From the NCBI GenBank assembly GCA_902628965.1, contig CACOPB010000002.1, positions 62,001 to 126,000 on the forward strand: a stretch of 64,000 nucleotides of DNA, written 5' to 3'. The notes beneath the pieces were generated by a model. That model saw only the letters and a program-made list of their open reading frames with translations. It ran no database searches and was not told where the DNA came from. This DNA comes from an uncultured Pelagibacteraceae bacterium (lineage in GTDB: Bacteria > Pseudomonadota > Alphaproteobacteria > Pelagibacterales > Pelagibacteraceae). The position numbers were made by a program, and so were the translations under genes. This document shows positions 43,513 to 52,905 of this stretch, in pieces (position 1 is the stretch's first letter; every line of letters begins with the position of its first letter).

Positions 43513-45335
43513 GCAGCAGCTATAGCTTTTTCACTTTTTTTTCTTTCATGTGGATCAAGAATTGCTTTTCTTAATCTGCATGAGTCTGGCGTTATCTCTA
43601 AAGCTTCATCTGTATTAAGCATACTTAATTGTTCAGCAATAGACATTGTTCTAACGGGTGTAAGCACAACATTTTCATCTGTACCTTGAGTCCTCATATT
43701 TGTTAACTTTTTACCTTTCATAACATTGATTATCATGTCACCTGGTTTAGGTGAAAGACCAACTATCATCCCAGGATAAACAGCATCATTATGAGTTACA
43801 AACATTTCTCCTCTTGCCTGTAGGTTAAATATTGCAAATGCAACTGCCTTTCCTTGTTCCATTGAGATTAATGCTCCATTTCTTCGACCTTCCATTTCTC
43901 CTTCAAAAGGACCATAACTGTGGAATATTCTGTTAATTACTCCATTTCCTTTTGTAAGTGTAAGAAATCTGCTTGTGTATCCCATTAAACCTCTCGTAGG
44001 TGCATGGAAAATTAATCTTTTTTTATTTGTCCCAGTATCTTTTAATTCTATTAGTTTACCTTTTCTTCTGTTCATTGAATCAATTACCTTTGAAGAATGT
44101 TCCTCGTCAAGGTCCATAGTAATTTCTTCAATTGGCTCAAGTTTTTTTCCATTTTCATCAGTTTTGTATAAAACTTTTGGGGGACTAACTGTCATCTCAA
44201 AACCTTCTCTTCTCATTTGAGTTAAAAGAATTTCTAACATCAGTTCACCTCTACCACTAACAACAAAAGAGTCTTTTCCCTCATTTTCTGAAAATGTAAT
44301 TCCAACATTATTTTGAGCTTCTTGAATCAATCTATCTCTTATCTGGGTGCTGGTTAATTTTTTACCTTCAGTTCCAGCTAAAGGTGAAGTATTTACTGAA
44401 ATCGTAATTGACATCGTCGGTGGATCTATTGGAGTAGCAGGGATTGGCTCATCTACTTCTAGGTCACATATGGTATCAGCAACATTTGCATTTTCTAATC
44501 CAGCAACAACTACAATATCTCCAGCCTCTCCAACATCTATTGGAACTTTTTTAGTTCCTTCATATCTAAAAATTTTAGTTAATTTTCCTTCATCAACTTT
44601 ATCACCATTTAAATTAATTGCTTTTATAGATTGATTAGCTTTCGCAGTACCTTGTGTAATTCTTCCAACCAAACTTCTTCCTAAAAAACTATCTGCATAA
44701 AGTAGCGTTGATAACATTGCAAAAGGTTTAGTTTTATCTAGTTGAGCAGGTTTTACATGATCAACAATTAAATCTAATAAAGGATTTAAATTTTCTCTTG
44801 GACCATCGACGTCATGATCTGCCCAACCTGATCTTCCACTTGCATATAGAACTGGAAAATCTAATTGTTCCTCATTTGCATCTAAGCTAACAAATAAATC
44901 AAATGTTTCATCTAAAACTTCATTAGCTCTTTGATCAGCTTTATCTAATTTATTAATAACAACAATTGGTTTTAATCCTTGTTTTAAAGCTTTCGATAAT
45001 ACAAACTTTGTTTGAGGCATTACACCTTCCGCAGAGTCAATTAATAACAATGCACCGTCTGCCATACTTAAAACTCTTTCAACTTCAGCAGCAAAATCTC
45101 TATGGCCTGGAGTATCGATTATATTTATTCTTGAATTGTTCCAATTAATTGAAGCAGGTTTTGCTAAAATTGTAATTCCTCTTTCTTTTTCGAGCTCACC
45201 TGAGTCCATTAATCTTTCATCAACAACCTCATTATCTCTAAATGAACCACTTTGTTTCATTAAATTATCAATTAGAGTAGTTTTGCCATGATCAACGTGG
45301 GCTATGATTGTGATATTTCTGATATTATTACTCAT
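43509..45335 (-). CDS. typA: Ribosome-associated GTPase TypA/BipA
   Basis: A 608-residue translational GTPase. G1 is AHVDHGKTTLIDNL, G2 is in RGITILAKPASI, G3 is DTPGHRDF and G4 is NKLDK; EF-G-like domains follow, with the BipA-specific C-terminus GYTSRFLTLTKGNGVINRIF and NMRTQGTDENVVLTPVR. It assists assembly or stress function of the 50S ribosomal subunit. Length is normal. It is preceded by a small basic ORF on the same strand. Confidence 0.97.
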   Translation of the reverse strand: MSNNIRNITIIAHVDHGKTTLIDNLMKQSGSFRDNEVVDERLMDSGELEKERGITILAKPASINWNNSRINIIDTPGHRDFAAEVERVLSMADGALLLIDSAEGVMPQTKFVLSKALKQGLKPIVVINKLDKADQRANEVLDETFDLFVSLDANEEQLDFPVLYASGRSGWADHDVDGPRENLNPLLDLIVDHVKPAQLDKTKPFAMLSTLLYADSFLGRSLVGRITQGTAKANQSIKAINLNGDKVDEGKLTKIFRYEGTKKVPIDVGEAGDIVVVAGLENANVADTICDLEVDEPIPATPIDPPTMSITISVNTSPLAGTEGKKLTSTQIRDRLIQEAQNNVGITFSENEGKDSFVVSGRGELMLEILLTQMRREGFEMTVSPPKVLYKTDENGKKLEPIEEITMDLDEEHSSKVIDSMNRRKGKLIELKDTGTNKKRLIFHAPTRGLMGYTSRFLTLTKGNGVINRIFHSYGPFEGEMEGRRNGALISMEQGKAVAFAIFNLQARGEMFVTHNDAVYPGMIVGLSPKPGDMIINVMKGKKLTNMRTQGTDENVVLTPVRTMSIAEQLSMLNTDEALEITPDSCRLRKAILDPHERKKSEKAIAAA

Positions 45336-45420
45336 GAATTCTGGCTCTTATACATATTTAAAAGGATATTAAAACTCAAAAAAACTCATAACTGGCTTGA
45401 ATAATTTTCAAAATACAGGA

Positions 45421-45537
45421 TTAATTTGTCTTTTTTTGCTTATCTTTTTTAAGTTTTCTTTTTTCTTTAAAGCTCAATTTAGGTTTTTTTTTAACACTAG
45501 AGTCTTTAAATGATTTACCGCTATATCTTTTTGACAT
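45421..45537 (-). CDS. Short basic ORF, 38 residues, unknown
   Basis: A complete ORF of 38 codons, starting MSKRYSGKSFKDSS and ending KKDKQKKTN. Nearly half of it is Lys or Arg. It lies 85 bases upstream of typA on the same strand and directly after a terminator hairpin. Its position near a ribosome factor and its charge suggest an RNA- or ribosome-binding peptide, but nothing proves that it is translated; poly-A richness alone could give this composition. Confidence 0.45.
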   Translation of the reverse strand: MSKRYSGKSFKDSSVKKKPKLSFKEKRKLKKDKQKKTN

Positions 45538-45556
45538 GATTAAACTTCACATAAAA

Positions 45557-45582
45557 AAAAGGCCATCCTGAGATGGCCTTTT
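45557..45582 (-). terminator. Hairpin terminator facing the minus strand, next to the displaced groEL-like tail
   Basis: An 11-bp stem AAAAGGCCATC/GATGGCCTTTT with CTGA loop. The minus-strand product has a run of 8 U right after the stem, so it ends a transcript coming from the right. No large minus-strand gene lies there now: the only candidates are a 30-codon ORF or the groEL-tail-like segment. The stem sequence differs from the groEL terminator at 49926-49953, but its distance from the tail-like segment is the same within one base. Confidence 0.88.
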
Positions 45583-45586
45583 ATAA

Positions 45587-45619
45587 TTTATTTGAGAAAA
45601 TGAGGGATTACATTCTCAT
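45587..45619 (-). repeat. Displaced groEL 3'-end-like segment
   Basis: Read on the minus strand this 33-mer, beginning ATGAGAATGTAATCCC, matches the last codons and the trailer of groEL (49959-49991, beginning ATGGGTATGTAATCCC) at 25 of 33 positions without gaps. Both are followed, 4 and 5 bases later, by a strong hairpin with a U-run. A Met-x-Met-stop ending is shared. This is what a displaced old gene end looks like after integration of an element at a gene's 3' end. Independent origin cannot be excluded from a match this short. Confidence 0.5.
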
Positions 45620-45660
45620 ACTGGTTTCTAATAATACTTGATTTACTTAACATTTTGAAA

Positions 45661-45685
45661 ATTCCTTCATCACTCTTCATCACTA
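45661..45685 (+). repeat. Left direct repeat flanking the restriction-modification island
   Basis: This 25-mer (ATTCCTTCATCACT-CTTCATCACTA) is identical to the 26-mer at 49879-49904 apart from one missing C. Each contains two copies of CTTCATCACT in tandem. The two sites lie in the same orientation 4.2 kb apart, one near each end of the R-M gene set. Confidence 0.8.
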
Positions 45686-45690
45686 TTTAA

Positions 45691-45712
45691 AGCAATTCAA
45701 AAGCAATTCAAA
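45691..45712 (+). repeat. Tandem 11-base duplication
   Basis: Two exact back-to-back copies of AGCAATTCAAA, just inside the left direct repeat. Its role is unknown; it may mark a slippage event or a binding site at the island edge. Confidence 0.75.
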
Positions 45713-45817
45713 AGATAAATCTAATATTTGAGGTTTGAAGTCTAAAAATTGCCTTCATTTAGAGTTATGTTTTTAATTGTTAAAGTTAATTTCTAAAACT
45801 TTAAATAACTCCAAAAT

Positions 45818-46150
45818 ATGCAACAATTAGAACTGTTTGATTTCAGAAGAGATATTCTTTTTGAAAGAGATAATCAAATCGCTCGTTTTTATGATGTCCT
45901 TAGCGAAACTAATGACGGAATAAGTTATGCTGAACATATAGATCCAAAAAAAAAATTCTCTATATGTGGTATGGATTATGAAGAGTACGTTGATGTTAAA
46001 AAGAAACACCTAAAAGGTTTGACTTATGATCAAATACTCAACTACTTAAAGAAATTTAAGAAAGAAGAAAGATTAGAAAAATATAAAATTTTACTTAAAT
46101 TTCGAAACATACCTTTTGATGCAGATTTATTCACATGGTGTAGTGATTAA
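45818..46150 (+). CDS. Unknown 110-residue protein of the restriction-modification island
   Basis: A soluble, charged 110-residue protein starting MQQLELFDFRRDILFERDN. The middle has YAEHIDPKKKFSICGMDYEEYVDVKKKHLKG, and the end is a helical KKFKKEERLEKYKILLKFRNIPFDADLF. I see no clear helix-turn-helix, zinc site or nuclease motif, so it is not an obvious controller protein. It lies 45 bases before the nuclease gene on the same strand and may be co-expressed with it. I do not recognise a family. Confidence 0.65.
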   Translation: MQQLELFDFRRDILFERDNQIARFYDVLSETNDGISYAEHIDPKKKFSICGMDYEEYVDVKKKHLKGLTYDQILNYLKKFKKEERLEKYKILLKFRNIPFDADLFTWCSD

Positions 46151-46195
46151 GTAAATAATTATATTCTTAACTCAAATTTTTGCTAAAGTAATATC

Positions 46196-48157
46196 TTGAT
46201 TAAAAAAGAATTAAATATTTATGGCGATAATATTGTTGAGTGTTTTAAATTTGTAGAAAATATTCAGCAAACTTTTGAAATTCAAAATTCAATATTTTCA
46301 GAAAAATCAAATTTTTTAATTCCACAAATAATAATAGAAAATGATAAGTATAAATTTATTCTTAATTTGTTCCCAAATTATGATAAGTGGAAAAAAAACC
46401 CTATTGATTATATAAGAGAAAATTTTAACGCTAAGTTAAACGAATATCCAGATGTAATAGTTTTCGAAAAGAAGAAAGATAAAGAGTTATTATTATTTGC
46501 AATAGAATATTCTAATGCTTTATTAGCAGGTAATCAGGCATGGCAAAGACAAGGAAGGTGTTTTTCTTTTGCGGAAGCAGGAATTAATTTTTTTTACGTT
46601 ATTGAACTTGGAGGTAAAGAACTTGATGCTAACAGAAATGAAAAAACAATTCGATTTCCTAACCCAGTCGTAATTTTAAGTTACCTTAATTTTTTGGACA
46701 AATTTAAGAAAAATTTTTATCCTATTTTTTCGTTGAACTCTAACTCTTCAAATGAATTTAGAGATCAATACAATGATATTGCTAATATTCAAGATTTTAG
46801 AAACTGCTTATTTGATATTATAATTGAAAATAAAGTTAAACAAAAAAATAGAGAAATCATTATTGATAAAAGTAAAAAATATTTTCATAAACTATACCAG
46901 CAAGCGAATAATATAAATAAATATAAAAACATTGAATTGTTATTTCAGGAAAAAAAAAATACTTATGATTTCTTTTCCACTAATAAATTTGATTGGAAGA
47001 AAAGTATTTCAATCCCAACAACACAAACTTTAAAGAAACTTAAAAAAGTATCAGAAAAATATGGTATTTCTATTATTTCTAAAAATTTACCTTTTGTATT
47101 AATACCTAATAAAAAGAAAATTGATTTCATAAAAGATCTAAAAAAAATCTATAATTTAAAGCAAAAAGAAATAAGTAAAATTAAACAAAAAGAAAATTTA
47201 ATTTTATGTTTCATATTAGGATTTAAACCAAGAGGAGATGATGCGAGACCTGATAGAGGTTTAAACCCTTTGATTAAAATGATTTTTAATAATCAAGCAT
47301 CTATTTTTTCTATTATTTATGGACCAGCAACCTTATCTCTTTGGAATATTTTGAATTCAAATACTAATAAGGCAAAAGAAACTAATGGATTAATAAAATC
47401 AATAATGGAAATCTCAGATATTTTATTAGTTGATAGTGTAAATTACCCAAATAATTTTAATAAAGTTTTTTTTAAAAAAGATCAAGTAAAGCAGAAAAAA
47501 AATGAAAAATTTAACTCTGTTTTTTATACAAATAAGTTTAATGAACACGATATAGATAATTCTATATTTTTATTTTTTAAGTATTTTTGTAAAAACAATT
47601 TTTTTGAGTCCATGATTAATCCTCCAGGTGGTGATTGGAGCAATGTAGATTTTATTGATGACAAAATGAATATTTATAGATGGACTAACTTACCTAGAGT
47701 GAGTGGGGCAAATACCAAAAGACCAGACCATATTTATATTTTTGATTCAAATAAAAATAAAATTGCCCTTATTATAGAGTCTAAATTCAAACAATTAGAT
47801 CTAGAGGAAAATATAGGTGCAAGATTAGTAAAATATGTAAATAATTTAATAAGTTATAAACCTAACTGCATTAAGAAATATAACGAAAAAGAATTTTTTC
47901 ATAATAAAGATATAAGTTATGAAAAGAAAATAATTTTTAAAAGTTCAGTCGCTTATTACGCTTTAAATAAATCTTCTACCAAAGAAATTTTACAAAGAAT
48001 GAAATATTTTAAAACTTCAGGAATTTTTGAAATTTACTATGACAAAAACTATAAAATTATATTAAATTATTTTACAAATGACACAGAAATATTTGATGAA
48101 TTTAAAAAATTAACAAAAAATAACCCTCAAGTAAATTTTTCAGTAATTAAGATATAG
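46196..48157 (+). CDS. Putative type II restriction endonuclease, large PD-(D/E)xK protein
   Basis: A 653-residue protein beginning with TTG. A clear PD-(D/E)xK nuclease core lies near the C-terminus: RPDHIYIFD with Asp511, then IIESK with Glu528 and Lys530. A second, related-looking segment lies near the N-terminus: EYPDVIVFE (Asp86) and AIEYSNALLAGNQAWQRQGR (Glu104), lacking the Lys of the standard motif. The middle is helical and Lys-rich. It sits beside two DNA methyltransferase genes and converges with them (18-base overlap), so it is most probably the cutting enzyme of the system. The recognition site is unknown, and it is much larger than DpnII or MboI. Confidence 0.75.
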   Translation: MIKKELNIYGDNIVECFKFVENIQQTFEIQNSIFSEKSNFLIPQIIIENDKYKFILNLFPNYDKWKKNPIDYIRENFNAKLNEYPDVIVFEKKKDKELLLFAIEYSNALLAGNQAWQRQGRCFSFAEAGINFFYVIELGGKELDANRNEKTIRFPNPVVILSYLNFLDKFKKNFYPIFSLNSNSSNEFRDQYNDIANIQDFRNCLFDIIIENKVKQKNREIIIDKSKKYFHKLYQQANNINKYKNIELLFQEKKNTYDFFSTNKFDWKKSISIPTTQTLKKLKKVSEKYGISIISKNLPFVLIPNKKKIDFIKDLKKIYNLKQKEISKIKQKENLILCFILGFKPRGDDARPDRGLNPLIKMIFNNQASIFSIIYGPATLSLWNILNSNTNKAKETNGLIKSIMEISDILLVDSVNYPNNFNKVFFKKDQVKQKKNEKFNSVFYTNKFNEHDIDNSIFLFFKYFCKNNFFESMINPPGGDWSNVDFIDDKMNIYRWTNLPRVSGANTKRPDHIYIFDSNKNKIALIIESKFKQLDLEENIGARLVKYVNNLISYKPNCIKKYNEKEFFHNKDISYEKKIIFKSSVAYYALNKSSTKEILQRMKYFKTSGIFEIYYDKNYKIILNYFTNDTEIFDEFKKLTKNNPQVNFSVIKI

Positions 48158-48997
48158 ACTATCAGAAAATTTATTTTTCTTTTTATTTAATACATTATTT
48201 AAAGTAGAAATCGTTTGGTTGATGCTAATCTTTCTTTTAAATAATTTTTTTGGAAATTCTTCATTTAATTTAATATTATCCCTAGAACCATCAAATGATA
48301 AAGCGAATAGAATATTTTTTTTGTTCAATTCGTCGATAAATCCAAAAAATTTATCCTTATTAAGATTTTCTATATATCTATTCTTGCTGTGAAAATATGG
48401 TGGATCTAGATAAATAAAATCGCCTTTTTTTAAATGATTTAGGATAGAAGTATAATCGCAACACTTAAAATAAGATTTGTTTTTAATTCTCAAGAACCAA
48501 TTATCAACAATATTATCAAATAAATCTGGTTTCATTCCTCTTCTTGATAAATGAAGTGAATTATTGAATTCGTTATTCTTATTAAATCTAATAATTCCAT
48601 TTACACAAGTTCTTGATAAAAAAATTAGATCTTGAAAATTTTTTTTTTTATTAAACAGTTCTCTTTTTTTATAAAAAAAATTTGGAAAATCTTTTTGTAA
48701 TTTAGTCCAATCATGTCTGTATTTATTTTTTAATTTTAAAGGATTTTTTGATACATTTTTAAATATGTCTATTAGTGGTTTATAAATATCTGACCCATAA
48801 ACTTTACAGTCTGGATATAATTCCCTAACAGCATATAAAATAGAACCACTGCCAAGAAATGGTTCAAAGTATCTGTTTATATCTTCAGGAAAATATTTCA
48901 ATATTTGCTTAGCACTTTTTCTTTTGCTGCCAGTCCATTTAACTAAACTTGGAACTTTACTTGTTCTACTGTTAAATAAACTTAATTGTTTAAGCAT
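48140..48997 (-). CDS. Dam-class (D12) DNA adenine N6-methyltransferase
   Basis: A 285-residue methyltransferase of the alpha (D12/Dam) class. Its first motif is VKWTGSKRKSAKQIL with motif I at YFEPFLGSGSILYAV, then NGIIRFNKNNEFN and motif IV FIYLDPPYFHS. It transfers a methyl group from SAM to adenine and should protect host DNA against the neighbouring nuclease. Pairing of a Dam-class enzyme with a beta-class enzyme is known from DpnII-type systems, but also from systems with asymmetric sites, so GATC is only one possibility. It lies 3 bases from the second methyltransferase. Confidence 0.9.
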   Translation of the reverse strand: MLKQLSLFNSRTSKVPSLVKWTGSKRKSAKQILKYFPEDINRYFEPFLGSGSILYAVRELYPDCKVYGSDIYKPLIDIFKNVSKNPLKLKNKYRHDWTKLQKDFPNFFYKKRELFNKKKNFQDLIFLSRTCVNGIIRFNKNNEFNNSLHLSRRGMKPDLFDNIVDNWFLRIKNKSYFKCCDYTSILNHLKKGDFIYLDPPYFHSKNRYIENLNKDKFFGFIDELNKKNILFALSFDGSRDNIKLNEEFPKKLFKRKISINQTISTLNNVLNKKKNKFSDSLYLNY

Positions 48998-49000
48998 TAA

Positions 49001-49789
49001 TTATTTATAATTTTTTAATCTTTTTTTAGAAATATTTAAATATTTTTTATTATTTTCAATACCTATAAAATTCAGTTTATTTTTATATGCCACTAAACAT
49101 TCAGTACCTGATCCTGAAAATGGACAAAGCATCAAATTATTTTTTTTTGATGATAATTTAATCATTCTATCAATTAATCGTTCAGGTTTTTGAGTTGGAT
49201 GTTTGCCATATGCTAATTCATCTCTACTTTTATTGTTTGGTATATCCCAAACAGTTCTCATTTGTTTATTTTGGAATTTTAAAAAATCTTCCTTAAAAAA
49301 AGATTTTTTAGAAAAGTCATAATTAAAAAAATATTTCCGTTTTTTTTTTCCAGTATGACACCATAAAATAGTTTCATGACTAGCGGTTAATCTTCTACCT
49401 CTTAAATTTGGGAAACTATTTCTTTTGTACCATATTACTTCATTAATGATTTCAATATCTAATAATTGAAGAATAAAATTTATTATTCCAATGTTATGAT
49501 AAGTACCATGTATCCACATAGAACCAGTATCTTTCAAAACATCTTTGCATTTTTCTATCCAGTTATAGGTAAAGAGAAAGTATTCAATTAATTCTTTATT
49601 ATCCCAACTTTCAATAATTTTAGTCCAATTACCACCAAATCCTTTTTGCTGCTTATTATTTTTAAATTCTAAGATTGATCCTTTACTTAAATTATATGGT
49701 GGATCAGCAATTATTAAGTCTATAGATTTTTTAGGAAAACTTTTTAAAATTTTTTCACAATTTCCAAAGTAAATAAAATTTTTTTTCAT
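49001..49789 (-). CDS. Beta-class DNA N4/N6 methyltransferase
   Basis: A 262-residue methyltransferase with the permuted beta-class order: motif IV IIADPPYNLSKG comes first, followed by a target-recognition region, then ELAYGKHPTQKPERLIDRMI and motif I CPFSGSGTECLVAYK at the end. It methylates adenine N6 or cytosine N4. It heads the minus-strand pair of methyltransferases, so both may be expressed before the nuclease when the island enters a new cell. Its closest functional parallels are the second methyltransferases of DpnII- or MboII-type systems. Confidence 0.92.
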   Translation of the reverse strand: MKKNFIYFGNCEKILKSFPKKSIDLIIADPPYNLSKGSILEFKNNKQQKGFGGNWTKIIESWDNKELIEYFLFTYNWIEKCKDVLKDTGSMWIHGTYHNIGIINFILQLLDIEIINEVIWYKRNSFPNLRGRRLTASHETILWCHTGKKKRKYFFNYDFSKKSFFKEDFLKFQNKQMRTVWDIPNNKSRDELAYGKHPTQKPERLIDRMIKLSSKKNNLMLCPFSGSGTECLVAYKNKLNFIGIENNKKYLNISKKRLKNYK

Positions 49790-49878
49790 AGTGTTGCTAC
49801 GTATATATAGTTTATTATCAAGTATAAGATAAGCGTTATACTTTCAAATGCGCGTATAACAGTACCAAATCCTTCATC
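49790..49878. other. Promoter region of the methyltransferase genes, AT-rich
   Basis: These bases separate the methyltransferase start from the right direct repeat. They should carry the minus-strand promoter of the methyltransferase pair. I see no controller-protein palindrome or other clear element. Confidence 0.35.
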
Positions 49879-49904
49879 ATTCCTTCATCACTCCTTCATC
49901 ACTA
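49879..49904 (+). repeat. Right direct repeat flanking the restriction-modification island
   Basis: This 26-mer pairs with 45661-45685. A further imperfect unit, CCTTCATCATT, precedes it at 49871, giving three CCTTCATCA units in a row. It lies 21 bases left of the groEL terminator. Confidence 0.8.
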
Positions 49905-49925
49905 ATTATTTTCGTATAGATAAAA

Positions 49926-49953
49926 AAAAAGGGCAGTAAAAACTGCCCTTTTT
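49926..49953 (-). terminator. Intrinsic terminator of groES-groEL
   Basis: A 12-bp stem (AAAAAGGGCAGT/ACTGCCCTTTTT) with AAAA loop, 26 bases after the groEL stop. The minus-strand transcript gains a run of nine U. Confidence 0.92.
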
Positions 49954-49979
49954 GAATTTTTGTTTGAGATTAATGGGGA

Positions 49980-51653
<1,674 letters not shown>

Positions 51654-51663
51654 TTAAATTAAA

Positions 51664-51954
51664 TTACTTACCCGAAATACCCATAATGTCAGACTCTTTC
51701 ATTATGCTGTATTCTTTACCATTAATTTTGACTTCAGTTCCTGACCATTTGCCAAATAAAACTTTATCACCAACTTTAACATCCATTGGAATTATTTTTC
51801 CATCCTCTGTTTTTGCTCCACCACCTACAGCAACCACTTTGCCTTCTTGAGGTTTTTCTTGAGCCGTATCAGGGATAATTATTCCTCCGGCAGTTTTTTC
51901 ACTACTATCTAAGACTTCGATTAAAACTCTGTCATGTAACGGTTTAAACTTCAT
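51664..51954 (-). CDS. groES: Co-chaperonin GroES (Hsp10)
   Basis: A 96-residue GroES. I set the start at the ATG at 51954, which gives the normal N-terminus [15 protein letters not shown] and follows a GGAGAA ribosome site; the reading from 51993 adds 13 unlikely residues. The mobile loop contains [17 protein letters not shown], and the roof and end [19 protein letters not shown] are standard. It caps the GroEL ring. Confidence 0.97.
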   Translation of the reverse strand: MKFKPLHDRVLIEVLDSSEKTAGGIIIPDTAQEKPQEGKVVAVGGGAKTEDGKIIPMDVKVGDKVLFGKWSGTEVKINGKEYSIMKESDIMGISGK

Positions 51955-51991
51955 AAATTCTCCTTTATAAATCTTTATAAATATGAGCCTC

Positions 51992-52019
51992 ATATAGATA
52001 TTTCACAGCCTATTTCAAG
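51992..52019 (-). promoter_or_regulatory. RpoH (sigma-32) type promoter for groES-groEL
   Basis: On the minus strand CTTG (52019-52016) is followed by 18 bases and CTATAT (51997-51992), fitting the alphaproteobacterial heat-shock consensus. I found no CIRCE inverted repeat here, so HrcA control is not indicated. Confidence 0.75.
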
Positions 52020-52086
52020 ATCAGAAAGGCTTAAGGATATTAATAATGCTAGTAAATTCAGGATTTTATGGTTTATACCTTAAAAT

Positions 52087-52905
52087 ATGACCAAAAATTT
52101 AGATTCAAATGGCTTACAATCAATTGCCGATAATTATGATCTTTTTTATATAGACTTATGGGGTGTTGTTCATAATGGGGTTAATCTTCATGAAAAAGCA
52201 ATAATTGTTTTAAATGAACTTTTAAAAAAAAAGAAAATGCTAGTACTTTTAACAAATGCTCCAAGACCAAATAAAACTGTTCAAAATTTTTTAGAAAAGA
52301 TGGGTATGGATAAAGTACTCAGAGATCACGTATTTACATCAGGAGAGGCAGCATTAAATTATTTGAAAACATCTTACTTATCTAAGAAGTTTTATCACAT
52401 TGGTCCACCTAGAGATTTTGATTTATTTTATTTATTTGAGCAAAATAAGTGTGAAGATATTAGTGGTAGTGAATATTTATTGTGTACAGGGTTGTTTGAT
52501 AATCATGATAAGGATTTAAAGTTTTATAAAGATTTACTTGAAAAACATGTTGCCAAAAAAATGATTTGCACAAATCCAGATTTAATTGTTGATCGTGGTG
52601 AAGTTAGAGAGTTGTGTGCAGGTTCTGTCGCAATGGTTTTTGAAAAAATGGGTGGGGAAGTAGTGTATTTTGGAAAACCACATCCAGAGGTTTATAATCA
52701 GTCAACTGACAATAAAAATAAAAAAATATTAGCAATTGGTGATAATTTAAATACTGATATCAAAGGTGCAAATCTTTTAAATTATGATTCTTTATTAATC
52801 AGTAACGGAATACATAGAAATGAAATAAAAAATAAAGGCATCCAAGATGTTTCAAAAGAGTACGAGGCTATAGTTAATTTTATTCAATCAGACTTAAAAT
52901 GGTAA
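52087..52905 (+). CDS. HAD-superfamily subfamily IIA hydrolase (NagD-like)
   Basis: A 272-residue phosphatase. HAD motif I is FYIDLWGVVHNG, in which the second Asp is replaced by Trp-Gly as seen in some members of this group; motif II is LLTNAPRP; motif III/IV are KPHPEVYN and ILAIGDNLNTDIKGAN. The family acts on small phosphate esters; the true substrate is unknown. It starts a plus-strand run with ribF and ileS and overlaps ribF by 7 bases. Confidence 0.9.
   Translation: MTKNLDSNGLQSIADNYDLFYIDLWGVVHNGVNLHEKAIIVLNELLKKKKMLVLLTNAPRPNKTVQNFLEKMGMDKVLRDHVFTSGEAALNYLKTSYLSKKFYHIGPPRDFDLFYLFEQNKCEDISGSEYLLCTGLFDNHDKDLKFYKDLLEKHVAKKMICTNPDLIVDRGEVRELCAGSVAMVFEKMGGEVVYFGKPHPEVYNQSTDNKNKKILAIGDNLNTDIKGANLLNYDSLLISNGIHRNEIKNKGIQDVSKEYEAIVNFIQSDLKW

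Larger units (their letters stand above)
45583..45817. other. Left boundary of restriction-modification island, no sure gene
   Basis: This stretch holds, left to right: a 33-base groEL-3'-end-like segment (45587-45619), a 30-codon minus-strand ORF (45588-45680, MKSDEGIFKMLSK...), the left direct repeat (45661-45685), a tandem pair of the 11-mer AGCAATTCAAA (45691-45712), and AT-rich sequence that probably contains the promoter of the 110-residue ORF starting at 45818. I see no tRNA or known small RNA in it. Together with 45336-45556 (85 non-coding bases, a 38-codon ORF and a few bases), nothing else was found. Confidence 0.6.

Noticed and set aside
45661..45712. CRISPR array from the short repeats at the island edge
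   Set aside because: There are only two or three units, directly abutting, with no spacers of constant length and no cas genes.
48140..49789. Firm assignment of the R-M system as a GATC (DpnII) system
   Set aside because: The methyltransferase pairing fits, but the nuclease is unlike DpnII in size and the target cannot be read from sequence.
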